Below, in pieces: positions 18,630 to 28,258 of a stretch of DNA of 64,000 bases (the stretch's first letter is position 1; each line of letters starts with the position of its first letter). The position numbers and the translations under genes are program-made. This stretch comes from Alteromonas antoniana (GTDB taxonomy: Bacteria; Pseudomonadota; Gammaproteobacteria; Enterobacterales; Alteromonadaceae): NCBI RefSeq assembly GCF_019249295.1, contig NZ_JAESDH010000016.1, positions 1-64,000 on the forward strand, written 5' to 3'. The notes below the pieces were generated by a model. The model did no database searches. It saw only the letters and a list, made by a program, of their open reading frames with translations, and had not been told where the DNA came from.

Positions 18630-19907
18630 CTAGCTGTTACGGTTATTAGGCTTGCCTCTGCCACGACCACGGCGCTGCGTGTTGCGATTGTTTGGCGTAC
18701 GGCGTCGACGCTGTCTTGGCGCTTTCACATCATCCAGTAATGCCGATTTATCATAATCGGTTACCGGAATAGGGTGTTGAATATATTTTTCGATGTCCGG
18801 CAGATTCAGTGCATACTTTTCACAGGCAAAGCTGATGGCATGTCCGCTTTGTCCGGCACGCCCAGTCCGGCCAATGCGGTGAACGTAGTCTTCCGCGTCA
18901 TCCGGCAGATCGAAGTTGAACACATGGGTAACCAAATCGATATGAAGTCCGCGGGCTGCTACGTCAGTGGCAACCAGAATGTCCAGTACCCCTTTGGTAA
19001 AGTCCTCCAGAATGCCCAGACGCTTCTTCTGCGGTACGTCACCACTTAGCATGCCTACGCGGTGACCATCAGCGGCCAACCAGTCAGTCACGCGTTCACA
19101 GCCCGACTTGGTGTTCGCAAAGACAATGGCTTTGTCCGGCCATTCCTCTTCCAGCAGCGTCAGTAACAGCAACATTTTGTCGTCATCTGACGGATAGAAC
19201 AGTTCTTCCTGCACGCGGCTGGCGGTTTTTTGCTGTGGCTCTACCTGTACGTGAGTCGGGTTATTCATGTGCTCGTAAGCCAGTTCCTGCACGCGGTAGC
19301 TTAGTGTGGCAGAAAACAGCATGCTAAGACGCTTCTCGGCAGCTGGCATACGGCGGAAAAGGTAACGAATATCCTTAATAAAGCCCAGATCGAACATGCG
19401 ATCGGCTTCATCAAGCACGGCTACCTGAATGTTATTTAGCGTGAATACGTTTTGTTTGTAGTAGTCCAGGATGCGACCTGTCGTACCGATAATTATATCC
19501 ACCCCTTCTTCAAGCACTTCCCGTTGACTTTGGTAGCCTTCGCCCCCATAAATCAACCCAAGCGATATGCCGGTGTGCTTACTAAGTAGTTCAGCGTCGT
19601 TGTATATCTGTACCGCAAGTTCGCGGGTAGGTGCCATAATGATGGCACGTGGCCCTTTCGATTTGCTGGTTTCCTCATTATCTGCTTTGCTAAGCAGGTA
19701 ATGGAATGTGGCAACCAGGAATGCGATGGTTTTGCCGGTCCCGGTTTGTGCCTGGCCCGCAATATCAAGGCCATCCAGCAACGGGGGCAGAGACAACGCC
19801 TGAATAGGTGTACAATGAGAGAAATTCGCCGCCTTCAGGGCATCAATGACCTTAGGGTTAATCGGCAAATCAGAAAAGTGAGTATCAGTTAAATGAGTTG
19901 TTTGCAT
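18630..19907 (-). CDS. rhlB: DEAD-box RNA helicase RhlB
   Basis: 425 residues. All DEAD-box motifs are visible: Q motif ([13 protein letters not shown]), [20 protein letters not shown] at [13 protein letters not shown], and the C-terminal domain with [12 protein letters not shown] and [11 protein letters not shown]. The C-tail is Arg/Asn-rich ([12 protein letters not shown]). In gammaproteobacteria RhlB unwinds RNA in the RNA degradosome with RNase E and PNPase. It diverges from trxA with 100 bp between and is followed by gppA. Confidence 0.96.
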   Translation of the reverse strand: MQTTHLTDTHFSDLPINPKVIDALKAANFSHCTPIQALSLPPLLDGLDIAGQAQTGTGKTIAFLVATFHYLLSKADNEETSKSKGPRAIIMAPTRELAVQIYNDAELLSKHTGISLGLIYGGEGYQSQREVLEEGVDIIIGTTGRILDYYKQNVFTLNNIQVAVLDEADRMFDLGFIKDIRYLFRRMPAAEKRLSMLFSATLSYRVQELAYEHMNNPTHVQVEPQQKTASRVQEELFYPSDDDKMLLLLTLLEEEWPDKAIVFANTKSGCERVTDWLAADGHRVGMLSGDVPQKKRLGILEDFTKGVLDILVATDVAARGLHIDLVTHVFNFDLPDDAEDYVHRIGRTGRAGQSGHAISFACEKYALNLPDIEKYIQHPIPVTDYDKSALLDDVKAPRQRRRRTPNNRNTQRRGRGRGKPNNRNS

Positions 19908-19927
19908 AGCTTATAGCTTATCAGTGC

Positions 19928-19955
19928 TTGCATTAAAAAACAGTTTCTATATAAC
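19928..19955 (+). promoter_or_regulatory. Putative sigma-70 promoter of trxA
   Basis: TTGCAT (19928-19933), 16-bp spacer, TATAAC (19950-19955), about 53 bp before the trxA start. This is a good match in the expected place between divergent rhlB and trxA. Confidence 0.55.
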
Positions 19956-20007
19956 ACTTATGGTAGAGCTGATACAAATCAGCGACAGACCAATCATGGA
20001 GAAAAGA

Positions 20008-20334
20008 ATGAGCGACAAAATTATCCAGTTAACTGACGATAAGTTCGAAGCAGATGTTATCAATGCCGACGGTCCTGTGCTGGTTGACTTCTGGGCTGAG
20101 TGGTGCGGCCCTTGTAAAATGATCGCACCAATTCTGGAAGAAATTGCGAGCGAATTCGATGGCAAGTTAACAGTTGGTAAGTTGAATGTCGATGAAAATA
20201 ACGAAACGCCGCCAAAATACGGTATTCGTGGCATTCCTACGCTGTTGCTTTTCAAAGGTGGTAACGTTGCCGCAACCAAAGTTGGCGCTTTATCGAAAAC
20301 GCAACTGACAGAATTTCTGAACGAAAACCTGTAA
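20008..20334 (+). CDS. trxA: Thioredoxin 1
   Basis: 108 residues from ATG 20008, fixed by GGAG 6 nt upstream and by the normal thioredoxin N-terminus ([13 protein letters not shown]); the frame runs further upstream without support. The active site is WCGPCK in [12 protein letters not shown], and the cis-proline motif is GIPTLLLF. General cytoplasmic disulfide reductase. It has its own promoter and a strong terminator, so it is a monocistronic unit between rhlB and the trhP-rho genes. Confidence 0.97.
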   Translation: MSDKIIQLTDDKFEADVINADGPVLVDFWAEWCGPCKMIAPILEEIASEFDGKLTVGKLNVDENNETPPKYGIRGIPTLLLFKGGNVAATKVGALSKTQLTEFLNENL

Positions 20335-20346
20335 CGGTTCAGTTCA

Positions 20347-20386
20347 GAAAAAAAGCCCGGGAATGTCATGTTCGCCGGGCTTTTTT
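20347..20386 (+). terminator. Rho-independent terminator of trxA
   Basis: AAAAGCCCGG (20351-20360) pairs with CCGGGCTTTT (20375-20384), loop 14 nt, with a T-run to 20386. It lies 13-50 bp after the trxA stop. The A-rich 5' arm could let it work on the other strand too. Confidence 0.9.
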
Positions 20387-20515
20387 GTGCCTGTTTGATT
20401 TACCGCAACAATCGCTAAAGCTCCCCTTCGTATACTTCTGTTTTCCATTGTCAGCGTGTCGTTGGCGCATACCAGAGGCGCCACCATGTTACGCGTAAAA
20501 AACTGAAGAAAAGTG

Positions 20516-21856
20516 ATGTCTGATACACCTGAGCTATTGTCCCCTGCCGGTTCGCTTAAAAATATGAATTATGCCCTCGCCTACGGTGCTGATGCGGTTT
20601 ATGCCGGTCAGCCACGTTATTCGCTACGGGTGCGAAACAACGAGTTTACTCTGCCAAAACTCCACGAGGCCCGCGCGCGCACCCGGTCGCTGGGAAAGCA
20701 ATTGTATATCGTCAGTAATGTGGCACCGCATAACCGCAAACTAAATACCTATATTGATGATGTCAGGGGAATTGCCGAGGTTAAACCAGATGCCTTAATC
20801 ATGTCTGACCCTGGCATGATCATGCTGACCCGCGAGCATTTTCCAGATTTACCCATTCATCTTTCTGTACAGGCCAACGCGGTCAACTGGGCGACGGTGA
20901 AATTCTGGCAGCAGCAGGGGATTAAGCGAGTCATATTATCCCGCGAGTTAGGACTGGATGAAATTGAAGAAATTCGCCAGCGCTGCCCGGATATCGAGCT
21001 GGAAGTGTTCGTGCATGGCGCTTTATGTATGGCGTATTCCGGGCGCTGCCTATTGTCTGGCTATATTAATAAGCGTGATCCAAACCAGGGGGCCTGCACC
21101 AATGCCTGTCGGTGGAACTATGAAGTAACGCCTGCGACCGAGGACAGTGTTGGTCAGTATGTGCCCGAGCCCACATTAGGTCAGGGTGCCCCGACCGAAC
21201 AGGCATTCTTGCTGGCAGATCCAATGCGCCCTGACGAATTAATGTCAGCTGACGAAGACGAGCACGGTACCTACATCATGAATTCCCGGGATTTGCGTGC
21301 GGTGCAGCATGTACATCGGCTGGTGGAGATTGGCGTCGATTCTCTAAAAATCGAAGGGCGAACGAAATCGTTTTATTACTGTGCTCGCACCGCGCAGGTC
21401 TATCGTCAGGCTATTGATGCGGCGGTGGCGGGGAGGGCGTTTGACCCACAGTGGCTGGCAGAATTATCACATTTGGCCAATCGGGGCTATACTGATGGCT
21501 TCCTTAAACGTCATTCTCATGAGGCGTATCAGCAGTATGAGCGGGGTGAGTCAAAAAGTCATTCGCGCCAGCTGGTAGGAGAGGTAACCGGTGAGACGGT
21601 CGATGGACGTTGGCTTATCGATGTGAAAAACCGTTTTGTTCTGGGGGATACTGTTGAGCTGATGACGCCATCGGGAAACCTCTGCTTTCAACTCCAGGAT
21701 TTACGCAATAACAAGAATGAGTTGGTTGAAGTGGCCCCGGGAAGCGGTTACGAGGTAACAATTCCTGCTGTAGAAGGCATGCTACCTGATTTTGCGATCC
21801 TAGCTCGGTGCATTGACGCGCCAACGTATGACGTAACATTGGCAACGCCGGTTTAA
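20516..21856 (+). CDS. trhP: TrhP/YegQ-type U32 family protein (tRNA 5-hydroxyuridine synthesis)
   Basis: 446 residues from ATG 20516 (a GTG one codon earlier is less likely). U32 signature: ELEVFVHGALCMAYSGRCLLSGY, followed by the Cys cluster NQGACTNACRWNY and ESLKIEGRTKS-type SLKIEGRTKSFYYCARTAQVYR. E. coli TrhP (YegQ) uses an iron-sulfur cluster held by these cysteines to form ho5U at the wobble position of tRNAs from prephenate. Length and motifs match YegQ more closely than RlhA or UbiU. It precedes rho by about 200 bp. Confidence 0.88.
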   Translation: MSDTPELLSPAGSLKNMNYALAYGADAVYAGQPRYSLRVRNNEFTLPKLHEARARTRSLGKQLYIVSNVAPHNRKLNTYIDDVRGIAEVKPDALIMSDPGMIMLTREHFPDLPIHLSVQANAVNWATVKFWQQQGIKRVILSRELGLDEIEEIRQRCPDIELEVFVHGALCMAYSGRCLLSGYINKRDPNQGACTNACRWNYEVTPATEDSVGQYVPEPTLGQGAPTEQAFLLADPMRPDELMSADEDEHGTYIMNSRDLRAVQHVHRLVEIGVDSLKIEGRTKSFYYCARTAQVYRQAIDAAVAGRAFDPQWLAELSHLANRGYTDGFLKRHSHEAYQQYERGESKSHSRQLVGEVTGETVDGRWLIDVKNRFVLGDTVELMTPSGNLCFQLQDLRNNKNELVEVAPGSGYEVTIPAVEGMLPDFAILARCIDAPTYDVTLATPV

Positions 21857-22052
21857 GCCGGTTGTTTAACTTTTTTTAACATCTTGGGTTAAAAGGCTGG
21901 ACGTACTCGGGTTATGGTGCTAACGTTCTATCAGCTCTCATCTGAGCAGCGTTCTGCTTAGCCCACATCCGGGCATAATTTAACTCTATTCTAAAGAAAA
22001 CGTAGTGACTAATAGTCCTGTAAGCGAAGTTCAAGCACAAAGACCCACCAGT

Positions 22053-23318
22053 ATGAATTTAACTGAACTAAAGAACAAACCAATCAGCGAGCTGGTTGGC
22101 CTGGCCGAGGAAATGGGCCTGGAAAATATGGCGCGAGCCAGAAAACAAGACATCATTTTCTCTATCCTGAAAGCACACGCAAAAAGCGGTGAAGATATTT
22201 TCGGTGATGGCGTCCTGGAAATCCTTCAGGATGGCTTTGGCTTCCTTCGTTCGGCGGATTCGTCTTACTTGGCAGGCCCGGATGATATCTACGTCTCACC
22301 CAGCCAGATTCGTCGATTCAATCTGCGCACCGGTGACACGATAAGCGGTAAGATACGACCACCTAAAGACAGTGAACGTTATTTTGCCCTTCTGAAAATC
22401 CGCGAAGTCAACTTCGACAAACCAGAAAACTCCCGCACTAAAATCCTTTTTGAAAACCTTACCCCACTGCACGCCGAGTCTCGCTTGCGCATGGAGCGTG
22501 GTAATGGTTCGTCGGAAGATATTACGGCGCGCGTGTTGGATTTGGCATCGCCTATCGGTCGCGGTCAGCGTGGTTTGATTGTAGCGCCGCCTAAAGCGGG
22601 TAAAACACTGCTTCTGCAAAACATTGCGCAGTCTATTGCTGCCAACCACCCTGAGTGTGAGTTGATGGTATTGCTGATCGATGAACGCCCGGAAGAAGTG
22701 ACCGAAATGCACCGTCTGGTGCGTGGTGAGGTTGTAGCATCGACTTTCGATGAGCCAGCCAGCCGCCACGTTCAGGTAGCTGAAATGGTTATCGAAAAGG
22801 CCAAACGTTTGGTAGAGCACAAGAAAGACGTAGTTATCCTGCTGGATTCCATAACGCGTCTGGCACGTGCATACAACACCGTAATCCCTTCGTCAGGTAA
22901 AGTGCTGACAGGTGGTGTGGATGCCAACGCTTTGCATAAACCTAAGCGTTTCTTCGGCGCGGCACGTAACGTGGAAGAAGGCGGCAGCCTGACCATCATC
23001 GCCACCGCGCTTATTGATACCGGCTCTAAAATGGATGAAGTTATCTACGAAGAGTTTAAAGGTACCGGTAACATGGAACTGCATCTGAACCGCAAGATTG
23101 CGGAAAAGCGTGTTTTCCCTGCAATTGACTTCAACCGTTCCGGTACACGCCGTGAAGAGTTGTTGACCTCTGAGGGCGAGCTGCAGAAAATGTGGATCCT
23201 GCGCAAGATTGTGCATGAAATGTCAGAAATTGACGCCATGGAATTCCTTATTAATAAGTTGTCCATGACGAAAACGAACGACGAGTTTTTTGATGCCATG
23301 AAGCGTCAGAAAAGCTGA
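22053..23318 (+). CDS. rho: Transcription termination factor Rho
   Basis: 421 residues from ATG 22053 ([15 protein letters not shown]), matching the E. coli start; an in-frame GTG at 22005 would add 16 residues. N-terminal helix domain, cold-shock-like RNA-binding domain ([17 protein letters not shown]), Walker A PPKAGKT, Walker [17 protein letters not shown], the Q-loop and R-loop [12 protein letters not shown]. Hexameric RNA helicase that ends transcription. No good Shine-Dalgarno precedes ATG 22053. Rho is usually autoregulated through its leader (21857-22052 here), which has a T-rich tract near 21870. Confidence 0.97.
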   Translation: MNLTELKNKPISELVGLAEEMGLENMARARKQDIIFSILKAHAKSGEDIFGDGVLEILQDGFGFLRSADSSYLAGPDDIYVSPSQIRRFNLRTGDTISGKIRPPKDSERYFALLKIREVNFDKPENSRTKILFENLTPLHAESRLRMERGNGSSEDITARVLDLASPIGRGQRGLIVAPPKAGKTLLLQNIAQSIAANHPECELMVLLIDERPEEVTEMHRLVRGEVVASTFDEPASRHVQVAEMVIEKAKRLVEHKKDVVILLDSITRLARAYNTVIPSSGKVLTGGVDANALHKPKRFFGAARNVEEGGSLTIIATALIDTGSKMDEVIYEEFKGTGNMELHLNRKIAEKRVFPAIDFNRSGTRREELLTSEGELQKMWILRKIVHEMSEIDAMEFLINKLSMTKTNDEFFDAMKRQKS

Positions 23319-23336
23319 CAACAGTTTCAGAAAGAC

Positions 23337-23362
23337 AAAAACGCGCCTCAGAGCGCGTTTTT
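23337..23362 (+). terminator. Rho-independent terminator of rho
   Basis: ACGCGC (23341-23346) pairs with GCGCGT (23353-23358) around a 6-nt loop, flanked by AAAA upstream and a run of seven T downstream. It starts 19 bp after the rho stop. Confidence 0.9.
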
Positions 23363-23961
23363 TTATGACTAACGAAACGCGCCAGGTGAGACTGAACGCG
23401 CTGCGTTGATTGTTGATGTTTCATACGGCTGTTCGAAGAAGATGTCCGGGTTTGTATCAATCATCACTTCTCATGGCATACAGCGCGCTTTTGAAAGCGT
23501 ACAAACATGGCAGCACTCACAGCCGAATCATTTCGCTTTTATGCATTAACACGCAGCCCTCACTTAAAACGCGTTTCGAACTGCTCCGGCTGAGCCGGAC
23601 TGGCGGGTATCCCTGTCAAAATATGAAGTTCAAACTTCTGTCTAATGTTCAAACACACGCTTTTGCTTTACTGTTCATTTTGGTGTTGCTGTGCTGTTTA
23701 GCATGCGTCCGGTGCGTAAACGACGCGGCAGCAATACTGAAGTTTGCAGGTTTTAGGTAGTTTCCCAAACCAATGATGTTGTGCGGTAACCCTTTTCACT
23801 ATTTCTGGTGGCCGGTAACAGTGAATATTGCGCTTCCCCCTGTAAGAAAGATAGGATTTTCAAATCAGTGTGAGCATGCTCCTCTCACACGTGTCGCTGT
23901 GAAAAATGTACTGCAAGGCTTATCAAAATACAGAAAGGGAGCGGCTACGTTCAGAGTCAAT

Positions 23962-24012
23962 CAGCGAGTTCTGAAGTATGCATTTGCAAGGCCAGGATCA
24001 CAGGGAAGGGCA
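23962..24012 (+). repeat. 51-bp shared block, copy 1 (hairpin-rich)
   Basis: Starts CAGCGAGTTCTGAAG and ends AGGGAAGGGCA. It aligns without gaps to 51066-51116 with 38 of 51 identities by my count. TCAG/CTGA (23961-23964, 23971-23974) form a small hairpin with loop CGAGTT, and CACAGG pairs with CCTGTG of the following block. The adjoining 39-bp repeat begins 5 bp later. Confidence 0.55.
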
Positions 24013-24016
24013 TTAA

Positions 24017-24055
24017 GCCTGTGCGGCCATAGACTTATTCGCACCTTACCTAGTA
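24017..24055 (+). repeat. Dispersed 39-bp repeat, copy B
   Basis: Begins GCCTGTGCGGCCATAGAC and ends ACCTAGTA. 32 of 39 identities to copy A, 31 of 39 to copy C. The preceding GGCATTAAGCC forms a small stem-loop whose 3' arm is the start of the repeat; copy C has the like GGCTGTAAGCC. It lies 47 bp before the M20 gene. Confidence 0.65.
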
Positions 24056-24102
24056 TGCTGGACTAGTGACCACTACCTAAAATGAAAACAAAGGATGTAA
24101 CT

Positions 24103-25392
24103 ATGTATAGAAAACTTGCTGCTGCAGCGCTCGGCGTTTTCGCTACTGTCTCCGTCGCCCAAACTGATGTAGAGAAAAAGGTCGAGGCAGTTGAGGCGGA
24201 TGTCATCAAATGGCGCCACCATTTTCATGAGTTTCCTGAACTATCAAATCGCGAGTTCAATACCGCAAAGTACATCGAAAAATTCCTGCGTTCTCTGGAT
24301 TTAGACGTCACAACCGGCGTCGCTCGGACTGGCGTTGTGGCGGTGCTCGACAGTGGTAAACCCGGTCCGGTTGTTGCCCTGCGTGCCGATATGGATGGCC
24401 TGCCGGTAAAAGAAGAAAGTGATTTGCCGTATCGTTCGACTCAGATGGGCGAGTATAACGGCCAGGAAGTCCCGGTAATGCATGCGTGTGGTCATGACAC
24501 GCACATGGCCATGCTGATGGGCGCTGCCAAAATTCTGACCGGCATGAAGTCTGAGCTACGCGGCAAAGTGAAGTTTATTTTCCAGCCTGCGGAAGAGGGG
24601 GCACCTGCCGGTGAAAAAGGTGGGGCGGAAATCATGGTAAAAGAAGGCGTACTGAAAAATCCTGATGTCGACGTCATTTTTGGCCTGCACATCAGTGCCA
24701 ATTCCGACGTAGGAACCGTCAGCTATAACGCGGGTGGTACCATGGCGGCCGTAGACCCGTTCAAAATTGTTATCCATGGTAAACAGGCACATGGTGCGTA
24801 TCCGTGGAAGAGCGTCGATCCTGTAGTCACTGCCGCGCAAATGATCATGAGTTTACAAACTATCGTCAGCCGTGAGCTTAAACTGATTGATGACGCTGCG
24901 GTAGTATCGGTAGGCTCCATTCATGGTGGCAACCGCTCTAACATTATTCCTGAAACGGTTGAAATGGTGGGCACCATTCGCACCCTGAATAAAGCGGCCC
25001 GCGATCACATTTACGAAACGCTGCCGCGCAAAGTGAAAGGTATCGCTGACAGCATGGGGGCAGAGGCCGAGCTGACACTGCCACTGGATTATTACTATCC
25101 GATTACCTACAACGATCCCGAGCTGACCGCGCAGATGTTGCCTACCGTAAAACGAACGGCTGGCGAAGAAAATACCATTCTGACAAAGCCGGTAACCGGC
25201 GCAGAAGACTTTTCATTCTTCCAGGAGGAAATTCCGGGCCTGTATATGTGGGTTGGCGGAAAACCTTTAGATGTGCCAGAGGAAGAGTCTCCCGCCCATC
25301 ATACACCTGAGTTTTATGTAGATGACTCGGGAATGAAACTGGGGGTGGAGCTGCTAACCAACCTGACACTTGACTACATGAAGAACAACTAG
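24103..25392 (+). CDS. Secreted M20D amidohydrolase/carboxypeptidase
   Basis: 429 residues from ATG 24103, chosen for AAGGA 7 nt upstream and the signal peptide MYRKLAAAALGVFATVSVAQ. M20D features: WRHHFHEFPELSNREF, metal-binding MHACGHDTHMAM, catalytic Glu pair in FQPAEEGAPAGEKGGAE, dimerisation-domain HGKQAHGAYPW, and GAEDFSFFQEEIPG. Relatives include hippurate hydrolase, amino-acid amidohydrolases and IAA-amino-acid hydrolases. The signal peptide places it in the periplasm. It would free amino acids from N-acyl or amide conjugates; the substrate is unknown. A hybrid kinase gene begins 24 bp downstream. Confidence 0.9.
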   Translation: MYRKLAAAALGVFATVSVAQTDVEKKVEAVEADVIKWRHHFHEFPELSNREFNTAKYIEKFLRSLDLDVTTGVARTGVVAVLDSGKPGPVVALRADMDGLPVKEESDLPYRSTQMGEYNGQEVPVMHACGHDTHMAMLMGAAKILTGMKSELRGKVKFIFQPAEEGAPAGEKGGAEIMVKEGVLKNPDVDVIFGLHISANSDVGTVSYNAGGTMAAVDPFKIVIHGKQAHGAYPWKSVDPVVTAAQMIMSLQTIVSRELKLIDDAAVVSVGSIHGGNRSNIIPETVEMVGTIRTLNKAARDHIYETLPRKVKGIADSMGAEAELTLPLDYYYPITYNDPELTAQMLPTVKRTAGEENTILTKPVTGAEDFSFFQEEIPGLYMWVGGKPLDVPEEESPAHHTPEFYVDDSGMKLGVELLTNLTLDYMKNN

Positions 25393-25416
25393 TCCCTGTT
25401 GTATGAAGAGAGTATC

Positions 25417-28215
25417 GTGAAACCTCAGCCAATCAGCGGTAAAAACGCGCTCTCTATTCTGTTGCTATGTGTTATCGGTGCCGGTTTGAATATATTGCCG
25501 GCACCATTTCAGTCTGAAGGCACAATTGCCTTTGGTTTTGCGCCAGCGGTATATATTGCTCTGGTCTATCCATTTCGGGTTGTTATTCCCTCCCTTACCA
25601 TCATCAGCCTGCCGGTTTTTCTGACTCAGTCCGCGATAGTGGATATAGCCGGACTGGTGTTATTACCACTGATAATTGCCTTGCTCAGCAACCGCGGTGA
25701 TACCTTCAGGGTGTTAAAAACAGGGATGTATTACTGGTCTGTGATCCTTATCCCTCCTCTGCTGGTGGAATACTATTTTCGCTTTCCTGCAGAGCCGGTT
25801 ATCATCATGACCGCCGCTATGGTTACCTGGTTAAGTGGCATATTTTCTCTGTTAGCCGGTCATTTTGTGTATGTCGGCTATAGCCTTTATGGCAGAGCAA
25901 AAAGTGACGAGGTCATGCACATCGAGTCGCTGTTTAGCTACTTTTTTGCTGGCACGTTTTTCATGTTATTGCTGCTGGTGATTTATTTTTATGTAGGCGT
26001 GTTTCAGTCGCAAACTTCTGACCGCATAACTAACTACATGACGCAGCGAACCATGGTGCTGTCGGAGCAACTGAACAGTTTTCTGACCGTTCATCACAAC
26101 GCCATCATTAACAGTGCGGCAAATGTGGCCAGCCTGGAGACATTGAGTCAGGAGCAGCGAGATCGTCTCTCGCAACGTCTCCTCGATAACCTTGCGAATA
26201 CCAATCCCCAGTTTTTGACGTTTCTGATTACCGACAAAACCGGAGAAATCACTCATGCACATCCTGACAACCTGTTGGAAAAGGCACGCGAAACCGGGTT
26301 TACCAATGTCTCGGAGCGTAGTTATTTCATTGTGCCAATGAACGCAGGCATGGCGTACAAGTCAGACGCGTTTCGCGGTCGTGGGTTTGGTAATGATCCT
26401 ATCGTTGCGATGTCGGCACCGATAACCACTGATGAAGGTGAGCATACGGGCATTGTTGAAGGCTCGCTGTCACTGGATACCTTCGTCTCTTTTGACGAAC
26501 AAAATATGGAAGGCTTCTCACTGCTAATTACCGACACGGCATCGCGTGCCGTGTATGCATCGCCTTCTTTAGGCATCGAGACCTTATCTCTGGTGAATCA
26601 CAAGGTGTGTGATGGCTGCGAGGGTAAGGTGGTGCTGAATGATGCTTCCTGGCTTACGGAAGTCTCACCCATCACGGATATCGGCTGGCGCGTATACCTT
26701 TACTATGATGTTAAGCGTTTTATTAGCGTTACCAGTGAATATCTGCTGCTGGCATTAGTGGTATTGCTGTTGCTCGCATTATTTGGCGTGCTGGTAGGGC
26801 AGCTGGTAGCCCGACTGGTTGATAAGCCGATAATCCGGCTTATCCGGCATTTTACGGAGTTTGATCCTACTGCCAAAAGCATGAAGAAAATGACCCGGAA
26901 CGCCGGCTTGCAGCTTCAGGAAATTTCAGCGCTGAATGAAGAGTTTGAATCGCTGCAACGACGTCTGGTGCAGGCATTTCAGGCCCTCGATGCTTCACGG
27001 GAAGAGCAGCATCGCCTGAATATTGAAATGGGCGTGCTGAATGCCTCTCTGGAAGAACGCATCGAAGACAAAACCCGCTCACTCACCATTGCTCTGGATG
27101 AAGCCGAAGCAGCCAATGTCGCAAAAACACAGTTTCTGGCCAACATGTCTCATGAAATCAGAACCCCGATGAATGGCATTATTGGCACGTGCGAAAACCT
27201 GTTGAGTAAGCCACTGGATAAAGACATCGCACGACGAGTCGGTGTTATTGCGTCGTCGGCAAATAATCTGCTGCATATATTAAACAGCATACTGGACTGG
27301 TCTAAAATTGAAGCAGGAAAAATGACGCTGGAACATCAGTCCATGTCGCTGTACTCGGTGGTTGAAGCCTGTTGTCAGCTGCATTCTCAGACGGCTAAAC
27401 AAAAAGGCGTCGACATCGGACTGCATCTTCATGACAACCTTCCTGCGAGTGTTTATGGGGATGCCGCTAAACTCAGTCAGGTATTGAATAACCTGTTGAG
27501 CAACGCGGTCAAATTCACCGAAAATGGCGACGTGGAGGTTACGGCGTCATATGAAAATAACCAGCTGTATTTGTCGGTTACCGACTCTGGCGTGGGGATT
27601 TCGCCCGAAAAGCATGAAAGTATCTTCGAACAGTTTGAACAGGCCGATGCGTCCACCACGCGAATTTATGGTGGAACAGGACTTGGTCTGGCGATAACAA
27701 AAGGATTGATAACGCTTATGCGAGGCGATATCCAGGTTACCAGCGCCCCGGGGGCGGGTACCACATTTACCGTCACTGTTCCGCTTGAAGAGAGTCTTGA
27801 TGATGTAGTGCCTGACGAGGAGCATGTATCGCCGTTGCCACCTGATTCCCGCATTCTGCTGGTAGAAGACAACGATATTAATGCCGAAATTGTGATGGAG
27901 ATGCTGGCCTCTGAAAAGGTCAAGTGTTTGCGCGCGCACAATGGTGAGCAGGCGTTAGAAGCGTTGTCACGCACGCATTTTGATCTGGTACTGATGGATT
28001 GTCAGATGCCGGTCATGGATGGGTTTGCGGCCACCGGGGAAATACGCAAGCGAAAGGATGGTGTCGAAACCATTCCGGTTATCGCATTAACCGCTAACGC
28101 GTTTTCAGAAGACCAACAGGCATGTCTGGCTGCTGGCATGAACGCACATCTCAGCAAACCAATACGTAAAGCCCGCCTTTTTGCGGTGATGTCACGATAT
28201 ATTCGTACAAACTGA
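25417..28215 (+). CDS. Hybrid sensor histidine kinase (membrane, Cache-like, HisKA-HATPase-REC)
   Basis: About 932 residues from GTG 25417, chosen for GAGAG 4 nt upstream; TTG 25399 is the alternative. Residues about 10-165: a bundle of hydrophobic segments. About 185-205: another membrane helix leading to a periplasmic Cache-like domain (about 210-430) with FLITDKTGEITHAHPDN. A helix near 440-470 leads to a HAMP-like/coiled segment. HisKA has FLANMSHEIRTPMNG with H579. The ATPase domain has NLLSNAVKFTENG and GGTGLGLAITKGL. The REC domain has LLVEDNDINAEIV and phospho-acceptor D861 in LVLMDCQMPVMDG. No partner regulator is adjacent. It follows the M20 gene closely, so the two may be co-expressed. 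Confidence 0.92.
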   Translation: MKPQPISGKNALSILLLCVIGAGLNILPAPFQSEGTIAFGFAPAVYIALVYPFRVVIPSLTIISLPVFLTQSAIVDIAGLVLLPLIIALLSNRGDTFRVLKTGMYYWSVILIPPLLVEYYFRFPAEPVIIMTAAMVTWLSGIFSLLAGHFVYVGYSLYGRAKSDEVMHIESLFSYFFAGTFFMLLLLVIYFYVGVFQSQTSDRITNYMTQRTMVLSEQLNSFLTVHHNAIINSAANVASLETLSQEQRDRLSQRLLDNLANTNPQFLTFLITDKTGEITHAHPDNLLEKARETGFTNVSERSYFIVPMNAGMAYKSDAFRGRGFGNDPIVAMSAPITTDEGEHTGIVEGSLSLDTFVSFDEQNMEGFSLLITDTASRAVYASPSLGIETLSLVNHKVCDGCEGKVVLNDASWLTEVSPITDIGWRVYLYYDVKRFISVTSEYLLLALVVLLLLALFGVLVGQLVARLVDKPIIRLIRHFTEFDPTAKSMKKMTRNAGLQLQEISALNEEFESLQRRLVQAFQALDASREEQHRLNIEMGVLNASLEERIEDKTRSLTIALDEAEAANVAKTQFLANMSHEIRTPMNGIIGTCENLLSKPLDKDIARRVGVIASSANNLLHILNSILDWSKIEAGKMTLEHQSMSLYSVVEACCQLHSQTAKQKGVDIGLHLHDNLPASVYGDAAKLSQVLNNLLSNAVKFTENGDVEVTASYENNQLYLSVTDSGVGISPEKHESIFEQFEQADASTTRIYGGTGLGLAITKGLITLMRGDIQVTSAPGAGTTFTVTVPLEESLDDVVPDEEHVSPLPPDSRILLVEDNDINAEIVMEMLASEKVKCLRAHNGEQALEALSRTHFDLVLMDCQMPVMDGFAATGEIRKRKDGVETIPVIALTANAFSEDQQACLAAGMNAHLSKPIRKARLFAVMSRYIRTN

Positions 28216-28258
28216 ATAAGACGGTCACCTGTAAAACCGCGAGCTGACTACACACGCA

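Larger units (their letters stand above)
23363..24102. other. 740-bp gene-poor region with dispersed repeats
   Basis: Between the rho terminator and the M20 gene. Short open frames on the plus strand (23410-23760, 23773-24066) are rich in Cys and lack family likeness or a Shine-Dalgarno, so I do not call them. The right half carries two repeat blocks (23962-24012 and 24017-24055) that recur elsewhere in the window. AAGGA at 24093 belongs to the downstream gene. Confidence 0.6.

Noticed and set aside
19924..20007. Longer thioredoxin start at 19924
   Set aside because: It would include the promoter; ATG 20008 has a good Shine-Dalgarno and the standard N-terminus.
22005..22052. GTG 22005 as rho start
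   Set aside because: Adds 16 residues absent from E. coli Rho and has no good ribosome site; kept only as an alternative.
24017..24055. Fragment of 5S rRNA (because of GCGGCCATAG)
   Set aside because: Similarity covers about ten bases only and the rest does not match 5S rRNA.
23410..24066. Two plus-strand open frames (116 and 97 codons) after rho
   Set aside because: Low-quality composition, no ribosome site, and the second runs through the dispersed repeats.
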